Source: Brevibacterium sp. 'Marine' (GTDB lineage Bacteria > Actinomycetota > Actinomycetes > Actinomycetales > Brevibacteriaceae). From it: DNA of 64,000 bases. Positions within the stretch are counted from its first letter, which is position 1. Each line of letters opens with the position of its first letter. This document shows, one piece after another, positions 26,199-34,850 of the stretch. A program made the position numbers and the translations under genes. Under the pieces are notes generated by a model. The model was not told the DNA's origin, did no database searches, and saw nothing but the letters and a program-made list of their open reading frames with translations. Where the stretch lies: positions 1,488,001 through 1,552,000 of the forward strand of contig NZ_CP051626.1 in NCBI RefSeq assembly GCF_012844365.1, given 5' to 3'.

Positions 26199-29100
26199 AT
26201 GACTTCTCAACTGCATGCCCCCACTGAATCCGAAAGGGCGAACCACACAGCTTCGGCGATCCCGGTCGCCGACTGGGTGACGATCCCCGAGCTCTACGAT
26301 GACCCGTTCCCGATCTATGAACGTCTGCGCGCCGAGGGCGGCGTGCATTGGGTTCCTGCGGTCAACCGCTATCTCATCACCAGCTACGAAGCCGTCAGTG
26401 CCACCGAGCACGACCAGGAAGTCTTCTCCGCAGACGAGGAAGGGTCGCTGCAGATTCGAGCCATGGGGCACTCGATGCTGCGCCGCGACGATCCCATGCA
26501 CTACGAACAGCGACGTGCCTGGCAGCCGGTCCTCAAACCGGGCTACGTCAAACGAGTCTGGACGAAGATGTACCGCGAGGTCGCCGAGGACCTCTTGGCC
26601 GAACTCATCGGCAAGGGCCCCGGAGCAGATCTCATCTGGGACTTCGCCGCTCCGTACGCGAGTGAGACGCTGCGCCGCATGCTCGGCCTCTACAACGCCG
26701 ACCAGTCGGATCTGCAGCGCTGGTCGCAGACGATGATCGACGCCACCGGCAACTACGCCGATGACCCCGACGTCTGGGCGAAGGGCAAGAAGTCCTTCGA
26801 CGAAGTCGACGCCGCGCTCGACGAGATGCTCGAATATCACCTGACCCACCGCGACGACTCGCTGATCTCCGGGCTGCTGTCCATGCCTGGTGATCAGATG
26901 CCCATCGAGCAGATCCGGGCCAATATCAAGATGACGATCGGCGGCGGTCTCAACGAACCGCGCGACGCCCTCGGCGTCGCCGCCTTGGCCATGTTCGACA
27001 ATCCCGAACAGCGAGCAGCCGCGATCGCTGACCCGGCACTGTGGCCGACCGTGTTCGAAGAGACCATCCGATGGGTTGCTCCCATCGGGATGTACTCCCG
27101 CCAGACCACATGCGAAACCGAACTCGCCGGCAAACTGCTTCCCGCGGGTGCGAAATTGGGCATCTGCGTGCTCTCGGCCAATCGTGACGAAGACGTCTGG
27201 GACGACGCGCATCGCTTCGACATCCACCGTGAAGTCAAACCGCATCTGGCCTTCAGCAAAGGTGTGCACGTGTGCCTGGGCAACTGGGCGGCACGGGCGG
27301 AGATCGCCGAGGTGGCACTTCCCCTGCTCTTCAACTCCGTCAAGGGACTCGACATCGACCGCACCCGAGAAACTCGAATAGGCGGCTGGGTCTTCCGCGG
27401 CATGCTCAGACTTCCGGTCACCTGGGACTCGGCAGAAGACACTCCGAACTACGGAATCTCCCGCACCAAGAGCGATGACCGAACCGATTCCGGTTCCCAG
27501 GACGGTGCCGGTGCCGCGCCGGACACAGAAGGCCCGAGAATCGCCGTCGTCGGCGCCGGCCCGTCCGGCTGCTTCTCTGCGAAGGAGATCCTCCGCCAAG
27601 TGCCGGGAAGTCGAGTCGACGTCTTCGACAGACTTCCCGTCCCCTACGGACTGCTGCGTTACGGAGTGGCCGCCGATCACCAGGGGACGAAATCCGTCTC
27701 CGCACAGTTCGACCGCCTCTTCGCCGATCCCCGTGCGACATTCATCGGCAACACCGAACTCGGCGTCGACGTGACCATGGACGAACTCAAGTCCGGCTAC
27801 GACTCGGTGGTCCTCGCAAGCGGTCTGTCCCACGACCGTCCCCTCGACATCCCCGGTGCCGACCTGAAGCACGTCTATTCGGCCGGCAGAATCACCCGCC
27901 TGCTCAACGGCCATCCCGACGAGAGAGAAGATGACGGCAGGACCCACACTCCCGATCTCGGTTCACGAGTGGCCGTGATCGGTCAGGGAAATGTCGCCAT
28001 CGATGTGCTCCGGCTCCTCAGCTGCGACGCCCAGGCACTCGACGGCAGCGACATCGACGACAGCGCCTACACCCCACTGCGACGGAACATCTCTCGGATC
28101 GACATCATCGGCCGCTCACCTGCCGGCACGGCGAAATTCGATCCCGTCATGATCCGCGAAGTCGGACGAGTCCCGGGCCTTGTCCACGAACTCCACGGTG
28201 TCGACCTCACCACGCGAGTCCCCGGAAAAGACGCGAAGCTCGACGCGCTCGCCGAACTCACCCGCACCTCGGGATCACCGACTGCACACGATGCGATCCA
28301 CGTCCATTGGTGGTTCGAGACCATTCCCGAGGCGCTCACCGGCGACGGTGCCGTGTCCGGGGTCGAGCTGCGGCGCGCCGGCGACCACAGCATCCGCCTC
28401 GACGTCGACTCGGTCATCACCGCCATCGGATTCGTCCGGGATCCGATGACGAGTGCCCGACAGGGCATCTGCCCCGTCTCACCGATTCCCGGCGACGGAA
28501 GGATCGGTGACGGTCTCTTCGCGATCGGCTGGCTCAAAGGCAACGGCAGAGGGACCATTCCCGACCAGCGGGCCGATGCACGAAGCCTGGCCGCGCAGAT
28601 CGCGGCAGAACGGAACGCCGGATCGGTGACAACCGGTGCTCCCGGACTGACTCCGCATGCCCTTGCCACCGACTTCGCTTCATGGCGGCGCATCGATCTC
28701 AAGGAGCGCCTCGGTGCCGGACCCGGACGGTGCAGGTCCAAGATCACCTCGCGAGCCGAACTCATGGCAGCAGCCGGCGACCTCAGTTTGGACGAGTCGC
28801 TGCAGGCCACCTCGGCGAATTCTTCGGCGAGCCTGGCCGCTGGTCAACCCGTCACGATTCTGTTCGGAACGGAATCGGGCAATGCCGAACTCGTCGCCGA
28901 GGAGATCGGCGCCTTCCTCGGCGACCGTGACGACCTGAAGATCACCGATCTCGCAGAGGTCTCTCCGGAGGATCTCGACCCCGATCGGTTCCATCTCATC
29001 GTCTGCTCCACCTACGGCGATGGGGACGTGCCGAGATCGGCCACCGACTTCTACCAGACGCTGAAGGCTCGGGACGTCGACCTCCAGGGAATCCGCTTCG

Positions 29101-29309
29101 CCATGTTCGGCCTCGGCGATGCCAGCTACACACGGACCTACTCGCGCGGAAGCGAGCTTCTCACCGAAGCTCTCGAAGCGCGCGGCGCGGTGCGGGAAGC
29201 CGAATACGGCCGCCACGATGCCGGCGGAGCCGTGCCTGCATCCGAAGCGGCATGCGAGTGGGCCGAAGGAGTACTCACCACAATCGGCACCACATTCGCT
29301 GCCGTCTGA
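26199..29309 (+). CDS. Three-domain fusion: cytochrome P450, adrenodoxin-reductase-like FAD domain, flavodoxin
   Basis: A 1036-residue single chain. Residues about 20-425 are a P450: ExxR at E288-R291, heme motif FSKGVHVCLG with Cys359, and an I-helix reading GGGLNEP (248-254) in place of the usual AGxDT. Residues about 446-870 are an FprA/adrenodoxin-reductase-type NADPH reductase: FAD motif VVGAGPSG (451-458), PVPYGLLRYGVAADHQ, NADP motif IGQGNVAID (from 594) and IGWLKGNGRGTIPDQ. Residues about 884-1036 are a short-chain flavodoxin with P-loop FGTESGNAE (889-897) and YGDGDVP. A Ser/Asp/Gly-rich linker joins P450 and reductase. The likely electron path is NADPH-FAD-FMN-heme in one polypeptide. 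The P450 resembles the GcoA (CYP255A) guaiacol O-demethylase group in its I-helix Glu-Pro and its C-terminal GWVFRG/VTW segment. I infer an aromatic O-demethylase or hydroxylase. Start chosen by GAGGAG-type site before ATG 26199. Confidence 0.92.
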   Translation: MTSQLHAPTESERANHTASAIPVADWVTIPELYDDPFPIYERLRAEGGVHWVPAVNRYLITSYEAVSATEHDQEVFSADEEGSLQIRAMGHSMLRRDDPMHYEQRRAWQPVLKPGYVKRVWTKMYREVAEDLLAELIGKGPGADLIWDFAAPYASETLRRMLGLYNADQSDLQRWSQTMIDATGNYADDPDVWAKGKKSFDEVDAALDEMLEYHLTHRDDSLISGLLSMPGDQMPIEQIRANIKMTIGGGLNEPRDALGVAALAMFDNPEQRAAAIADPALWPTVFEETIRWVAPIGMYSRQTTCETELAGKLLPAGAKLGICVLSANRDEDVWDDAHRFDIHREVKPHLAFSKGVHVCLGNWAARAEIAEVALPLLFNSVKGLDIDRTRETRIGGWVFRGMLRLPVTWDSAEDTPNYGISRTKSDDRTDSGSQDGAGAAPDTEGPRIAVVGAGPSGCFSAKEILRQVPGSRVDVFDRLPVPYGLLRYGVAADHQGTKSVSAQFDRLFADPRATFIGNTELGVDVTMDELKSGYDSVVLASGLSHDRPLDIPGADLKHVYSAGRITRLLNGHPDEREDDGRTHTPDLGSRVAVIGQGNVAIDVLRLLSCDAQALDGSDIDDSAYTPLRRNISRIDIIGRSPAGTAKFDPVMIREVGRVPGLVHELHGVDLTTRVPGKDAKLDALAELTRTSGSPTAHDAIHVHWWFETIPEALTGDGAVSGVELRRAGDHSIRLDVDSVITAIGFVRDPMTSARQGICPVSPIPGDGRIGDGLFAIGWLKGNGRGTIPDQRADARSLAAQIAAERNAGSVTTGAPGLTPHALATDFASWRRIDLKERLGAGPGRCRSKITSRAELMAAAGDLSLDESLQATSANSSASLAAGQPVTILFGTESGNAELVAEEIGAFLGDRDDLKITDLAEVSPEDLDPDRFHLIVCSTYGDGDVPRSATDFYQTLKARDVDLQGIRFAMFGLGDASYTRTYSRGSELLTEALEARGAVREAEYGRHDAGGAVPASEAACEWAEGVLTTIGTTFAAV

Positions 29310-29367
29310 CGGCGACCTCTCCAGTCCGGACGATGAAAACCGACCACAACCGAACAAGGACGTTCAC

Positions 29368-30732
29368 ATGACACAGACACCGGCCTCGGCGACAACGGCG
29401 CCGACGCAGAAGACGAACCAGCGCAGAGTCGCCTTCGCCGCCGTCATCGGCACCACCATCGAGTGGTACGACTACTTCACCTATTCGACGGCGGCGGCAC
29501 TCGTCTTCGCGCATTTGTACTTCGCACCGGCGGGGGAGGGCATCGGCCAGATGCTCGCCTTCGCCACTATCGGCATCTCGTTCCTCTTCCGTCCTCTGGG
29601 TGCATTCCTGTCCGGGCATTTCGGCGACCGGCTCGGGCGTCGAGCCATCCTCGTCGTCACCCTCGTCACGATGGGCGTGGCGACAGCGCTCATCGGACTC
29701 ATCCCCACGTACGAGACCATCGGCATCACCGCACCGGTTCTGCTCATCCTTCTGCGCATCGTCCAAGGGCTGTCGGCAGGCGGAGAATGGGGCGGCGCGG
29801 CACTTCTCGCCGTCGAACACGCCGATGCTGACAAACGCGGACGGGCCGGCTCATACCCTCAGCTCGGCGTTCCGCTGGGAATGCTGCTGTCCTCCGGCGT
29901 GATCGCCCTGATGACCGGTGTGATCTCTCCGGGTGAGGCCTTCATGGAATGGGGGTGGCGAATCCCGTTCCTACTGTCCGTCGTCCTCATCGGTGTCGGC
30001 TACTGGGTGCGTCGTGCCGTGGAAGACACGCCGGTGTTCCAGGAGATGAACGCCGAGACCGCCAAACGCAAGGCTCCGATCCTCGTGCTCCTCAAGAAGC
30101 ACCTTCCCCTGGTTCTCGTCGCCGCGCTGATCTTCGCCGGCAACAACGCCAGCGGGTACATGACGACCGGCGGATTCGTCACGAAATATGCGACCGACCC
30201 CGTCGGCTTCGACCAGACGGATGTGCTGCTGGCCATCACGTTCGGATCGTTCATCTGGCTGATCTCCACAGCGGCTTCGGGGCTGTTGGCCGATCTCATC
30301 GGCCGGGTGAAGACCTACGTCATCGGCTTCATCATCCTCATCATCACGGCCTTCCCACTGTTCTGGCTCATCGACACCGGAAACCTCGGCCTGCTGTATC
30401 TGGCACTGGGAGTCTTCTCCATCGGGCTGGGACTCTCATACGGTCCGCAGGCTGCCCTCTATGTCGAACTCTTCCCCGCCTCGATCAGGTTCAGCGGAGT
30501 GGCCATCTCCTACGCCTTGGGCGCCGTCCTCGGTGGGGCATTTGCCCCGACGATCGCCCAGGGGCTGCTGCAGGCGACAGGGACCACCGCCTCGGTGTCG
30601 CTCTACCTGCTGGTCATGGCGGGTATCTCACTGCTGGCGGTGTCGCTGGTCCGTGACAGGAAGGGCATCGACCTGTCAGTGGCGAACGAAGACGAGCAGA
30701 GCTCCGGGATGTGGCGGATCGAGAAACGCTGA
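29368..30732 (+). CDS. MFS transporter, MHS family, downstream of the P450 fusion
   Basis: From ATG 29368 (AAGGA upstream) the product is 454 residues with 12 helices: GTTIEWYDYFTYSTAAALVF, SGHFGDRLGRRAIL and LRIVQGLSAGGEWGGAALLAVEH are diagnostic for metabolite:H+ symporters. It follows the P450 fusion by 58 bases on the same strand and is probably co-transcribed, so it may import that enzyme's aromatic substrate or a related acid. It is a paralogue of the transporters at 22802 and 63485. Confidence 0.87.
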   Translation: MTQTPASATTAPTQKTNQRRVAFAAVIGTTIEWYDYFTYSTAAALVFAHLYFAPAGEGIGQMLAFATIGISFLFRPLGAFLSGHFGDRLGRRAILVVTLVTMGVATALIGLIPTYETIGITAPVLLILLRIVQGLSAGGEWGGAALLAVEHADADKRGRAGSYPQLGVPLGMLLSSGVIALMTGVISPGEAFMEWGWRIPFLLSVVLIGVGYWVRRAVEDTPVFQEMNAETAKRKAPILVLLKKHLPLVLVAALIFAGNNASGYMTTGGFVTKYATDPVGFDQTDVLLAITFGSFIWLISTAASGLLADLIGRVKTYVIGFIILIITAFPLFWLIDTGNLGLLYLALGVFSIGLGLSYGPQAALYVELFPASIRFSGVAISYALGAVLGGAFAPTIAQGLLQATGTTASVSLYLLVMAGISLLAVSLVRDRKGIDLSVANEDEQSSGMWRIEKR

Positions 30733-30761
30733 ATAGGCCGGTCTGGGCCGACTGGCGGGCT

Positions 30762-31427
30762 TCAGCCTTTCTGAGCCCTGACCACCATCGTGGCGATGCG
30801 CACGCGATTATTCGTGTCCAGCTTGACGTTGATCCGATTGAGGTGAGTCTTGACCGTGGCCAGACTCATGAATGTCTCCTCGGCGATCTGCTGATTCGAC
30901 AGACCTTCGGCCACGAGGTCGGCGACCTGCCGCTCGCGGTCGGTGAGTTCCGACAGCAGTGCCACGGCTTCCTGCTGCAGACGATGATCGGAACTCGACC
31001 TGACTTTGGCGATGACCTGCCGCATGGACTGCGGGGCGAGAATGGGCTCACCGGCGTGGACCTTGCGGACTGCGGCGGCGAGTTCCACAGGGCCGATGTC
31101 TTTGAGCAGGTATCCGGCTGCCCCCGCCTCGAGCGCCTTGAAGAGGTGATCGTCACTGCTCATGCTCGTCAGGGACACCACTTTCGGCGGTCGTACGCTG
31201 TTGAGCAGACGCTGCGTGGCCTCGATCCCGCCGATTCCCGGCATCCGGATGTCCATGAGCACAACATCGGGAAAGTGCCGAGACACCTTCTCGATGGACT
31301 CTTCCCCGTTCAATGCCGAAGCGACGACGTCGATGTCGTCGGCCACCTGGAGGATTCCCGTGATCCCGGTGATGACCATGGGGTCATCATCGACGACCAT
31401 GACTCGGATCGGGGCGGTTTGGTTCAT
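30762..31427 (-). CDS. NarL/LuxR-type response regulator
   Basis: From ATG 31427 the product is 221 residues: a receiver domain with VMVVDDDPMV, the phosphoacceptor Asp in DVVLMDIRMPGIGG, the switch Thr/Ser and Lys in YLLKDIGPVELAA, and a C-terminal LuxR helix-turn-helix (LTDRERQVADLVAEGLSNQQIAEETFMSLATVKTHL). A GTG start at 31457 would add ten residues outside the domain. It follows the histidine kinase gene on the same strand (149-base gap) and forms a two-component pair with it. Its target genes are unknown. Confidence 0.9.
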   Translation of the reverse strand: MNQTAPIRVMVVDDDPMVITGITGILQVADDIDVVASALNGEESIEKVSRHFPDVVLMDIRMPGIGGIEATQRLLNSVRPPKVVSLTSMSSDDHLFKALEAGAAGYLLKDIGPVELAAAVRKVHAGEPILAPQSMRQVIAKVRSSSDHRLQQEAVALLSELTDRERQVADLVAEGLSNQQIAEETFMSLATVKTHLNRINVKLDTNNRVRIATMVVRAQKG

Positions 31428-31576
31428 GAACGTCACAATACCCGAGGCCACTGTCACGGCTCGTCGCGGTGCTGAAGTCCCAGTTCCACATCGACCGTTC
31501 GGCGATTGTCGGCCGACGATCCGACAGGACGCGAATCAGTCCGGCGAGATCCCACTCGGCCCGAACCGGGTGCAAA

Positions 31577-32998
31577 TCAGTTCGGAGGGATGAAGGATCG
31601 GAAGCTCACCTGCACACGGAACTCATTGCCGACCACCCCGATCGAGGCTTCGCCGCCGAACATCGCTGCGCGCTCCCGGATGCCGATCAGCCCGGAGCCC
31701 GACCCGGTCGACCCCAGGTGAGCTCCCTGCGGCACCGGATTCGACCCGGGCGGCGCCCACCCGTGAGCGGGCACACCGGCACCGGGCTCCCGCGCCGAGT
31801 CCGGTGCGTATCGAGGACGAGGCGGAACACCGACCGAACCTGAACCACGAGGAAGCGGATTGCTCACCGAGATCTGGATTCCGCGAGCTGCCGAGACGGC
31901 GACGTCCACTGTCACCGGCAGGTTCGGTGCATGTTTCATCGCGTTCGTCAGAGCCTCCTGAACAATGCGATAGGCCGCACGGTCGAGCGCAGGCGGACAT
32001 GATTCCACGTCCTGGATGACGACGAGAGGACGGATGATCGTACCGGTGGAGGTCACGGAGGAGATGAGCTCAGGAATCGCTGACATCGTCGCGCGGCTCG
32101 GCGGTGAGGAGCTGCCAGGGCCCGGTCGCGGAGAAGCCAGATTGCCGTTCCTCACGCCACCGACAAGATGGCGCAGATCCTCCATGGACGCACGGGCCTC
32201 CTCCCGCAGGGCAGACGCCGTCGACGCGACTTCGGGGTCGGTGCCTGCTCCGACCTCAAGGGCACCGGTGTGCAGAGAGATCACCGACAGCCGGTGGGAG
32301 AGCGTGTCGTGAAGCTCGCGTGCCAAGAGCTCTCGTTCGGACTGCCGCGCGATCTCGGCGGTGAGTGACTCATTGCGCAGGGCTTCACGTTCGGCGATCG
32401 ATTCGACCGCTCTCATCCGACGAGTCCGCCGCAGCAGCGCGCCGACGCCCAGGGCCGTACACAACCCGATGACTCCGGCCGCGATCGTGATGATTCTGAT
32501 CGCCAAGTGCGAATCCTCCGGCGGGATGGTCGCCTCGAGGCCCGTGACCTGCGCGGGGTCGGGCAGGAAGAAGATGCTGAAGGGATTGTGCTCGACCGGT
32601 GCCAGACACATCCTCAACGTGGAGAACGCGATCAGTCCGGTGCCCACCGCCGAGGCGGTGATCGCCTGCCGCCTCGGTGCTCGGATGACGAGGTGGAAGA
32701 CCGCAATGAGCAGCATCAGCGCATCGCCCCATCCCGCTGTGAGCAGTCCGCCCGCGATGAAGGGCACCCATGGCCATCGGTGTCGAAGGAAGACGAGCCC
32801 CCACACGAAGAACAGCAGCAGGATGGCCACGAGCCCGGTGTCGTTGAGTTCGCCGTCGGAGAAGGCCCAGGCGTTCGCCGTCACCGCCATCGACGAGGTG
32901 AGGAACCCGAAGAGGTAGGCAATGACGCCGACGAGGATGCTCCCGGCGATGCGCACTCCGCGCGGGATTCTGCGGCGAGGGACGGATTGTTCTGACAC
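31577..32998 (-). CDS. NarL-family sensor histidine kinase
   Basis: The 473-residue product starts with GTG. It has about five or six membrane helices in the first 200 residues, a HisKA_3 dimerisation helix with the phosphoacceptor His in RELLARELHDTLSHRLSVI, and a C-terminal HATPase with QEALTNAMKHA (N-box) and GLIGIRERAAMFGG (G-box). Between the N- and G-boxes is a Pro/Gly/Ser-rich insert of about 50 residues, unusual for this family, in the ATP-lid region. The signal sensed is unknown. It pairs with the response regulator at 30762. Confidence 0.88.
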   Translation of the reverse strand: MSEQSVPRRRIPRGVRIAGSILVGVIAYLFGFLTSSMAVTANAWAFSDGELNDTGLVAILLLFFVWGLVFLRHRWPWVPFIAGGLLTAGWGDALMLLIAVFHLVIRAPRRQAITASAVGTGLIAFSTLRMCLAPVEHNPFSIFFLPDPAQVTGLEATIPPEDSHLAIRIITIAAGVIGLCTALGVGALLRRTRRMRAVESIAEREALRNESLTAEIARQSERELLARELHDTLSHRLSVISLHTGALEVGAGTDPEVASTASALREEARASMEDLRHLVGGVRNGNLASPRPGPGSSSPPSRATMSAIPELISSVTSTGTIIRPLVVIQDVESCPPALDRAAYRIVQEALTNAMKHAPNLPVTVDVAVSAARGIQISVSNPLPRGSGSVGVPPRPRYAPDSAREPGAGVPAHGWAPPGSNPVPQGAHLGSTGSGSGLIGIRERAAMFGGEASIGVVGNEFRVQVSFRSFIPPN

Positions 32999-33157
32999 AA
33001 GAGAATCGTAACCGCGAGGGCTGACACACGTAGTCCACCTTCAGGCTGGACGAAGTCAACCGATCGGCTGGAGTGATCCAGCCCGATTGCGGACGTGCCG
33101 GGGCTCGGAACGGACGAAGCTGGAGCAGTCAGCCAGATCCAGCTTCGAAGGAGCGTC

Positions 33158-33976
33158 ATGTCCCACTCGCGGAATCCCCAGAACACCCCGCACCAGCCGC
33201 AGTCACCACAGCCTCAGCACCAATGGTCCCCGCAGCACCAGCCCCCTCACAACACCCACCACCAGCAGCCAGCCCATAACTTCGACCCCCAGCAATGGGC
33301 ACCCAAACAGAACGCACCAGCCTACGGAGCCGCCGGCTATTCGCAGCAGCAGCCCTACGGGCAGAAGCCGCCGAAGCAGAAGAAGCCGCTGCTGAAGCGC
33401 TGGTGGTTCTGGCTGCTCGTCGTCATCGCCATCATCGCCGTTGCCAGCGCGATCGGAGGCGGGGGAGACGACACCGGTACTGCGGAGGGCGGTTCGGCCG
33501 ACGCTCAGCAGTCGGGGGAGCCTGCGGAGAATGAGGCCGCTGAGAAGGAAGCCGCGGACAAGCCTGCCGAAGAAGCTTCATACGGTATCGGAGACACCGT
33601 GGCCGCCGATGACTGGGAGATCACCGTCGCCAAGGTCGACGATGGTGTCTCACAGGTCGGCGACGAATTCCTCAACGCCCAGGCACAGGGACAGTTCGTC
33701 CAGATCGAACTGTCGGTGAAGAACACCGGATCGGATCCGAACTTCTTCTTCGAAGACGACATCAAACTCGGTGATGATGCCGGCAACACCTACTCTGCGG
33801 ATTCAGAAGCCGGCATCTATGCGGCCGAGAACAACATCCTCTTCCTCGAAGAGATCAATCCCGGAAACACCGCTGAAGGCGTCCTCGTCTTCGACGTGCC
33901 CGAAGATGCTGACCCGAACATACTGACCTTCTCAGGCGGGATATTCTCCGACCCGGTGGAGATCTCCTTGCAGTGA
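33158..33976 (+). CDS. DUF4352 membrane-anchored protein with Pro/Gln/His-rich N-terminus
   Basis: From ATG 33158 (GAAGGAG upstream) the product is 272 residues. Residues 1-85 are Pro/Gln/His-rich and probably disordered and cytoplasmic; one membrane helix follows (WWFWLLVVIAIIAVASAIGG); then an acidic linker rich in Glu/Ala; then an immunoglobulin-like DUF4352 (telokin-like) domain with DWEITVAKVDDGV and FVQIELSVKNTGSDPNFFF. Such proteins sit outside the membrane and are often found by stress or lipoprotein systems. Divergent from the histidine kinase, so it may be its target. Confidence 0.75.
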   Translation: MSHSRNPQNTPHQPQSPQPQHQWSPQHQPPHNTHHQQPAHNFDPQQWAPKQNAPAYGAAGYSQQQPYGQKPPKQKKPLLKRWWFWLLVVIAIIAVASAIGGGGDDTGTAEGGSADAQQSGEPAENEAAEKEAADKPAEEASYGIGDTVAADDWEITVAKVDDGVSQVGDEFLNAQAQGQFVQIELSVKNTGSDPNFFFEDDIKLGDDAGNTYSADSEAGIYAAENNILFLEEINPGNTAEGVLVFDVPEDADPNILTFSGGIFSDPVEISLQ

Positions 33977-33978
33977 CC

Positions 33979-34767
33979 TCACCGATCCAGCTGTGCCGCC
34001 CGGGCGATGACTGACCGGGCGGCACTGATCGTCCGCCCGAGGAAACCTCGACCGAACAGAAGGATATGAGCGAGCAGAGCGAAGAAGCTGTGCGCCGGCA
34101 GGTCCTCCCGCCAGCCGGCCGGCATCGGGTGGGTCCGTTCGTAGCCGGAGAAGATCTCTTCGAGAAACGGGGTGCCGAAGAGCGCGAGCAGGGCGAGGTC
34201 TTCCAGCCGGTGACCGCCGTGTGCGGCCGGATCGATGAGAGTGACGCCGGTCGGTGTCCACATAAGATTCCCCGCCCACAGATCGCCGTGGACGCGCGCC
34301 GGTGCCTCCTCACCTTCACCGCAGATTCCGGCGAAGGCTCCCGACGCGATGGCATCGAGCGCCGAGGCGACCATGGTCCGATCCTCACCTTTGAGATCCC
34401 CGGCAACCGCCGTGACCAGTGGGCGCAGACGCTGCTCGACCCAATAGCCGGAGAAGTCGCCGACGGGCTCGGCGCGAACTTCGAAAGGGTTGTCGAGGGG
34501 GCCGAAGAATGCCTGCGGGGCCGGTGACCAACCGAAACCGGGAGCACCGGCATCGTGGAGCCGAGCGAGGTCGCGACCGAAGGCGGCGGCCGCCTCGGCG
34601 TCGGGACCTGTTTCTTCGAGACGGCGCAGCCGCAGAAAATCCGGCCCGTGCTCGAGCACTTCGACGACCGGGACCACCCCCGGTTCGGCCAACCATCTCA
34701 GCCCGGCGGCCTCGGCGGCGAAGAAGCCGTCCGGGGCGGACTTCCGCAGTTTGAGGAAATCAGTCAT
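33979..34767 (-). CDS. Fructosamine-kinase-family protein
   Basis: The 262-residue product has the APH-like kinase fold of the FN3K family: FFAAEAAGLRWLAEPGVVPVVEVLEHG in the N-lobe, the catalytic loop ARVHGDLWAGNLMWTPTG (His-Gly-Asp...Asn) and the metal-binding LIDPAAHGGHRLEDLALLALFG. Bacterial FN3K homologues phosphorylate ketosamines for protein deglycation or act on small sugars. The gene is convergent with the DUF4352 gene (stops three bases apart) and divergent from the MDR dehydrogenase. Confidence 0.85.
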   Translation of the reverse strand: MTDFLKLRKSAPDGFFAAEAAGLRWLAEPGVVPVVEVLEHGPDFLRLRRLEETGPDAEAAAAFGRDLARLHDAGAPGFGWSPAPQAFFGPLDNPFEVRAEPVGDFSGYWVEQRLRPLVTAVAGDLKGEDRTMVASALDAIASGAFAGICGEGEEAPARVHGDLWAGNLMWTPTGVTLIDPAAHGGHRLEDLALLALFGTPFLEEIFSGYERTHPMPAGWREDLPAHSFFALLAHILLFGRGFLGRTISAARSVIARAAQLDR

Positions 34768-34850
34768 GGGGCCAGGGTAGTGGTTCGGTCGCCGGCTATC
34801 ACAGGCGTCGCCGGGCCACGGCAGGGCAGGGGCACCTGTACGATCGAGTT

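Noticed and set aside
26115..27947. Minus-strand open frame of 610 codons opposite the P450 domain
   Set aside because: No motif, composition typical of a shadow, and the plus strand carries diagnostic P450 and reductase motifs.
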